Origin: Winogradskyella_A sp963966315
GTDB lineage: Bacteria; Bacteroidota; Bacteroidia; Flavobacteriales; Flavobacteriaceae
DNA length: 27,548 bases
Assembly (NCBI GenBank): GCA_963966315.1
Contig: CAWZYX010000030.1
Coordinates: 1 to 27,548, forward strand
Direction of reading: 5' to 3'
Of this stretch, positions 23,947 to 27,548 are shown piece by piece. Positions within the stretch are counted from its first letter, which is position 1. Each line of letters opens with the position of its first letter. The notes below the pieces were generated by a model that did not search any database, was not told the DNA's origin, and saw only the letters and a program-made list of their open reading frames with translations. The position numbers and the translations under genes are program-made.

Positions 23947-24645
23947 ATGAAACTCAATTCTAAACATATCGATCAGCTTTACGCCTTTACAGAGCAGCAT
24001 TTTGTCGAATGGTACGACCTGCAAACGGAGTTGGTAGATCATCTGGCCAATGGGATAGAAGAACAGTGGACAGAGCAGCCTGAGTTGAGTTTTAAAACAG
24101 CCTTGAACAGAGAATTCAAAAAGTTTGGGGTTATGGGTTTCAGTACTGTTGTTGAAGAGCGCACAAAAGCCCTTAATAAAAGGTATTGGAGAATGATTTG
24201 GAAGTTGTACAAAAGCTATTTTAAACTCCCTAAAATTCTAATAACCATAGTATTAATTCTTTTCTATCATCAGATGTTATCCCTAAGTATGTCCTACCAT
24301 ATTTACTGGATCATGATCCCTACATTAACAGCGGCCTTTGGTCTCCCTTGGTATGTTTTAATTAAGGAGCAAAAACGGCTGCGTCGAATTAAGCAAGCAA
24401 CTGGTAAAAAGTGGCTGTTCGACCAAACCATTTCGCAACTAGGTGGTATGGTACATCTGATGAATTTTGGTATTTTCCTTCAAGCCTTGTATCAGATGCC
24501 AGAAAATTGGTCGTCCTGGATGAGCATCCTGCTTTCCGTTCTAATAGTATTGTTTTTCATACTTATGTACCTGGCTATTTTTAAGATTTCGCCTCAGCTT
24601 CGTCTCACTATGAAAAAACAGTATCCGGAATACCGAATTTCATGA
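23947..24645 (+). CDS. PadR-associated membrane protein 4 (paralogue)
   Basis: This 232-residue protein is the most diverged of the four copies. The N-terminal domain has EWYDLQTELVDHLANGIEEQ near 21-40 and LSFKTALNREFKKFGVMGF near 47-65. A basic linker and four membrane segments follow, near 95-113, 116-136, 160-178 and 185-210. The end is a polar QYPEYRIS tail. It is the copy closest to the ABC permease gene, 60 bases away, and may be the original member that works with the transporter. That is inference from order only. No known catalytic motif is present. Confidence 0.72.
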   Translation: MKLNSKHIDQLYAFTEQHFVEWYDLQTELVDHLANGIEEQWTEQPELSFKTALNREFKKFGVMGFSTVVEERTKALNKRYWRMIWKLYKSYFKLPKILITIVLILFYHQMLSLSMSYHIYWIMIPTLTAAFGLPWYVLIKEQKRLRRIKQATGKKWLFDQTISQLGGMVHLMNFGIFLQALYQMPENWSSWMSILLSVLIVLFFILMYLAIFKISPQLRLTMKKQYPEYRIS

Positions 24646-24705
24646 TTTTTGTAACAAAACCATTCCTTTTAATACCAATTTTACAAAGTAAACTTTTAAC
24701 CCGCT

Positions 24706-26184
24706 ATGATTAAACACTTCCTTTCACTAGAATGGAAACAGTATTTCCGTTCCTCCTATTGGCAAAAGAACTTAGCTCTCAATATACTTCTTGTTTTCCT
24801 CGCGCTTTATTTTATAGTGGTTTTTTTGATTATGGGAATAGCTTTGTTACCCATACTTAAAAAAGCTTTTCCCGATCAGGACCCTTTTATCGTGCTTAAT
24901 GCTTACTTCTTTTACTGGGTGATTGCAGACTTGTTGATGCGCTTCTTCTTTCAAAAACTTCCCGTTATGAGTGTAAAGCCACTGCTAACACTGCCTATAA
25001 AACGGTCGGTGGTGGTTAATTTTGTGTTGGGCAAATCAGCATTCTCTTTTTTTAATTTTTTACCATTTTTTGCATTTATTCCCTTTAGCGTCATGGCTAT
25101 TAGGGACGGTATGGATTCCTTGATGATAATCACATGGCTGTTCGCTGTAATCCTGATAACGCTTATCATTAACTTCCTTAACTTCATTATTGAGGCCTTT
25201 TCTTCAGATAGAGAACTGTCCTTTTTACCCATTGTAGTGCTGGCAGGAGGGCTTGTAGGACTCAATTATTTTAATGTTGTGGACTTTACATCTCTTACCT
25301 CCAGTATGATGGTGGGAATTGCAGAAAACCCTCTATTTGTTGGGCTTCTGGCACTTATTTTAATAGGTGTCTACGCCTATAACTTTTCTATACTCAAGGC
25401 AAAATTGTTTCTTGATGCATCGCTTCAAACGAAAGGAAAGGAAGTTAGGGCTACAGACCTTTCCTGGACCAGACGGTTTGGCGATATTGCTCCATTTATG
25501 CAACTCGATTTGAAACTTATCTGGCGCAATAAACGACCACGTTCATCCGTATTCATACTTATTATTGGGCTCCTGTATGGCTTGTTTTTTTATCCTCAGG
25601 AAATATATAGAGATATGGTGTGGTTATATCCCTTCATCGGCATTTTTGTTACAGGTATCTTCCTTATTAATTTTGGTCAGTTCATTCCTGCCTGGGATAG
25701 TGGTTATTACAAGATGCTTATGAGTCAGAACATCAAATATGAGCAGTATCTCCGATCAAAATATGTGCTTATGACCTTAAGCGTGGTCGCTATGTTCATA
25801 TTAAGTATTCCCTATGTCTATTTTGGCTGGAAAATACTCCTGGCGCATTTTGCTGCTGCCATCTATAATCTGGGTGTCAATACACATGTCATTTTATGGG
25901 GAGGGTCTTACAATCGAAAAAAGATAGACTTAAATCAAAGAGCAGCCTTTAACTATCAAGGAACTGGAGCCGTTCAATGGCTCATCGGAATTCCCTTAAT
26001 GATCGTTCCCATGGTCCTTTTTGCTTTGACCAATTGGTTGGTAGGATTTGAAGCCGGGATTTTACTATTGATCATTATGGGCATATGTGGAATTGTGTTC
26101 CACAAAAAAATGATGAAATACATCACTCAAAAATACTTGGATTCCAAATACAAAATGATTGACGCTTTTAGTCAGGACAATTAA
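24706..26184 (+). CDS. DUF5687-type ABC transporter permease
   Basis: This 492-residue polytopic protein has about twelve membrane segments. It starts MIKHFLSLEWKQYFRSSYWQ, an amphipathic coupling-helix start common to ABC-2-like exporter subunits, and a second similar segment follows the midpoint (MQLDLKLIWRNKRPRSSVF near 265-283). The two-fold layout suggests a fused pair of permease halves. I recognise it as the DUF5687 family of Bacteroidota. The ABC ATPase gene follows after 10 bases, so the two form one transporter at the inner membrane. The substrate is unknown; lipids, peptides or envelope precursors are all possible. The gap upstream shows no convincing promoter, so it is probably expressed from the padR promoter. 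Confidence 0.85.
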   Translation: MIKHFLSLEWKQYFRSSYWQKNLALNILLVFLALYFIVVFLIMGIALLPILKKAFPDQDPFIVLNAYFFYWVIADLLMRFFFQKLPVMSVKPLLTLPIKRSVVVNFVLGKSAFSFFNFLPFFAFIPFSVMAIRDGMDSLMIITWLFAVILITLIINFLNFIIEAFSSDRELSFLPIVVLAGGLVGLNYFNVVDFTSLTSSMMVGIAENPLFVGLLALILIGVYAYNFSILKAKLFLDASLQTKGKEVRATDLSWTRRFGDIAPFMQLDLKLIWRNKRPRSSVFILIIGLLYGLFFYPQEIYRDMVWLYPFIGIFVTGIFLINFGQFIPAWDSGYYKMLMSQNIKYEQYLRSKYVLMTLSVVAMFILSIPYVYFGWKILLAHFAAAIYNLGVNTHVILWGGSYNRKKIDLNQRAAFNYQGTGAVQWLIGIPLMIVPMVLFALTNWLVGFEAGILLLIIMGICGIVFHKKMMKYITQKYLDSKYKMIDAFSQDN

Positions 26185-26194
26185 AAAAAACGCT

Positions 26195-26917
26195 ATGATA
26201 CAAACTACAGAACTATCAAAATCCTATAATGGCAGCCAGGTTTTAACCATACAAGACCTCCATATTCCCAAAGGTCAAAGTTTCGGTTTGGTTGGTAACA
26301 ACGGAGCAGGAAAGACCACCTATTTTAGTTTATTACTTGACCTTATTAAACCCACAACAGGTTCTGTGACCAATAATGGAATTGTAGTGTCGGAGAGTGA
26401 GGAATGGAAACCCTTCACATCAGCATTTATCGATGAGAGTTTCTTAATAGGGTACCTTACCCCTGAAGAGTACTTCTACTTTATTGGGGATTTAAGGGGG
26501 CAGAACAAAGCAGACGTAGATGCGCTCACGGCTCAGTTTGAAGATTTCTTTAATGGCGAGATCATAGGAAAGAAAAAGTATTTAAGGGACTTGAGTAAAG
26601 GAAACCAGAAAAAAGCTGGTATTGTGGCAGCGCTCATTGGGAGCCCAGAGGTCATCATTCTCGATGAACCTTTTGCCAATCTTGATCCTACTACACAAAT
26701 ACGCCTTAAAAAAATTCTTAAGGATTTGGCAGCTACACAGGGGGTGACAGTGTTGATTTCGAGCCATGATTTGTTACATGTGACAGATGTCTGTGAACGA
26801 ATAGTAGTTTTGGAGAAGGGAGAAGTGGTAAAAGACCTGGAAACTAATCCGACCACTCTGAAAGAGTTGGAGGCTCACTTTGCCGGGAATACATTGGTGT
26901 CGTCTGAAGAAGAATAA
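26195..26917 (+). CDS. ABC transporter ATP-binding protein
   Basis: This 240-residue nucleotide-binding subunit has Walker A GNNGAGKT at 34-41, signature LSKGN at 133-137, Walker B VIILDE at 153-158 with the catalytic Glu, D-loop NLDP at 162-165 and the switch His191. The signature lacks the canonical second Gly-Gln spacing of LSGGQ, as is usual in the exporter class that includes bacitracin- and CcmA-like ATPases. It should drive the DUF5687 permease encoded just upstream. An in-frame TTG at 26159 would extend it into the permease gene, but the ATG at 26195 gives the normal family start MIQTTELSKSYNG. A strong terminator follows. Confidence 0.93.
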   Translation: MIQTTELSKSYNGSQVLTIQDLHIPKGQSFGLVGNNGAGKTTYFSLLLDLIKPTTGSVTNNGIVVSESEEWKPFTSAFIDESFLIGYLTPEEYFYFIGDLRGQNKADVDALTAQFEDFFNGEIIGKKKYLRDLSKGNQKKAGIVAALIGSPEVIILDEPFANLDPTTQIRLKKILKDLAATQGVTVLISSHDLLHVTDVCERIVVLEKGEVVKDLETNPTTLKELEAHFAGNTLVSSEEE

Positions 26918-26939
26918 TAATAAACTGCAATTCCCTAGC

Positions 26940-26980
26940 GAGACCTGTATGCCATTTTTGTTTGGTGTTCAGGTCTTTTT
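26940..26980 (+). terminator. Strong intrinsic terminator closing the padR-ABC operon
   Basis: AGACCTG (26941-26947) pairs perfectly with CAGGTCT (26970-26976). Past one T-T mismatch the stem continues as ATGCCA against TGGTGT with two G-T pairs, leaving an 8-base loop, TTTTTGTT. Four T residues follow the stem. It is the best hairpin terminator in the window and marks the end of the unit begun at padR. Confidence 0.8.
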
Positions 26981-27101
26981 GGTTTCGCTTTAATTCCTTG
27001 AAAACCCCATAAATTCCTATGTTTATTGCAAAAGTTCTTTAATTTTATCCCAATACAATAAACAAGATACTCATCAGTTATCTTAAAACTGTCATTTGTT
27101 T

Positions 27102-27548
27102 GTGTTGAGAACGCTGAAAAAAACCATCATTTTCTCTTTAGGCCTTTTGGTCCTTGTCGGATGTTCTCGTAAAAAGGACAAATGGCTCAATCGCAATTTT
27201 CATGCAATGGGCACCAAATTTAATGTCCTTTATAATGGCAATATTGCTCTTGAAAATGGATTAGCTGCAGTGAACAATGAGTTTACAGAAAACTTCTGGG
27301 AGTTGCTCCCAGTAGAACGATTGCAAGTTTCAGGGGATATTTTTCTTCCCGGGGAGGCTCAGAATCAGGATTTTGAACGCGCCGAGGAAAAAGCTATTAA
27401 AGCCATACAGAAACATGGAATGGCGGTTGATGGGCGCGAGCGCAATCCGCAAATCGATGAGGCCTACCTCCTATTAGGCAAAGCGCGATATTACGACCAG
27501 AGATTTGTTCCCGCCCTTGATGCGTTTAATAATATTTTAAACCGATAC
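27102..27548 (+). CDS. PorW/SprE-like type IX secretion lipoprotein, 5' part only
   Basis: The frame is open for 149 codons to the window end, so the gene is cut off. The N-terminus is a lipoprotein signal: basic residues, a hydrophobic run (IIFSLGLLVLV) and the lipobox LVGC with Cys at 21. The mature part has KKDKWLNRNFHAMGTKFNVL, an FWELLPVERL segment, NPQIDEAYLLLGKARYYDQR and the start of a TPR unit. These match the PorW/SprE family, a lipoprotein needed for type IX secretion and gliding. No ATG is available: an in-frame TAA lies at 27084-27086, and only GTG (27102) or TTG (27105, 27096) can start it. GTG is chosen. Confidence 0.88.
   Translation, partial: MLRTLKKTIIFSLGLLVLVGCSRKKDKWLNRNFHAMGTKFNVLYNGNIALENGLAAVNNEFTENFWELLPVERLQVSGDIFLPGEAQNQDFERAEEKAIKAIQKHGMAVDGRERNPQIDEAYLLLGKARYYDQRFVPALDAFNNILNRY

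Noticed and set aside
24642..24713. A 23-codon ORF that overlaps the stop of paralogue 4 (ATGA) and the start of the DUF5687 gene
   Set aside because: The overlaps look like translational coupling, but the peptide is short and has no recognisable feature; ATGA at a TCA-TGA end arises easily by chance.
1..27548. tRNA, rRNA, CRISPR array, insertion sequences or prophage genes
   Set aside because: None was seen on reading either strand: no repeat-spacer pattern, no transposase or integrase frame, and no cloverleaf-like segment in the gaps, all of which are under 230 bases.

Overview
The window looks like a chromosomal contig from a member of the Bacteroidota, most likely a marine-type Flavobacteriaceae. 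Four signs support this. The DNA is AT-rich. Gene starts are preceded by the Bacteroidota -7 box TAnnTTTG. There is a run of genes typical of Flavobacteriia (purD, DUF6341, DUF6427, upp, DUF4254, GT9). The window ends in a type IX secretion lipoprotein of the PorW/SprE family. The first 39 bases are not biological: they carry the Illumina Nextera Read-1 transposase adapter, so base 40 is the true contig edge.

Region 1 (about 97-11934, + strand) is a surface-glycan cluster. It opens with a Wzy/WaaL-type membrane protein, a GT2 and a GT4 glycosyltransferase and a second, EpsG-like, polymerase candidate. A block resembling the Campylobacter pgl pathway follows: GT4, small PglC-type phosphoglycosyl transferase, PglD-type acetyltransferase, PglE-type aminotransferase and PglF-type 4,6-dehydratase. 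Together these could make UDP-N,N'-diacetylbacillosamine or a close relative, load it on undecaprenyl phosphate and extend it. A second, large WcaJ-type phosphoglycosyl transferase follows, behind its own promoter. No flippase or export gene is visible; these probably lie beyond the contig edge.

Region 2 (11931-15504, - strand) is a three-gene convergent operon: a PaaK/CapK-like adenylate-forming enzyme, the UDP-GlcNAc 2-epimerase WecB and a GT4 glycosyltransferase.

Region 3 (15589-21474) is housekeeping: purD, two small membrane-protein families (DUF6341 and DUF6427), upp, DUF4254, a GT9 heptosyltransferase-like enzyme and a PaaE-like ferredoxin-type reductase. Genes alternate in strand. 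Two convergent pairs end on the same palindrome, CTATAG, which is a stop codon on both strands; a third pair, at the end of region 1, overlaps on TTAA.

Region 4 (21537-26980) is the most unusual part. A PadR regulator sits behind a 36-bp palindrome that covers its own promoter. It is followed, almost without gaps, by four tandem paralogous membrane proteins. Each carries an N-terminal helical motif ending in ExxDH, like the HTH-associated (HAAS-type) domains found beside PadR genes. A DUF5687 ABC permease and its ATPase follow, and a strong hairpin terminator closes the unit. The start of a porW/sprE-like gene runs off the window end.
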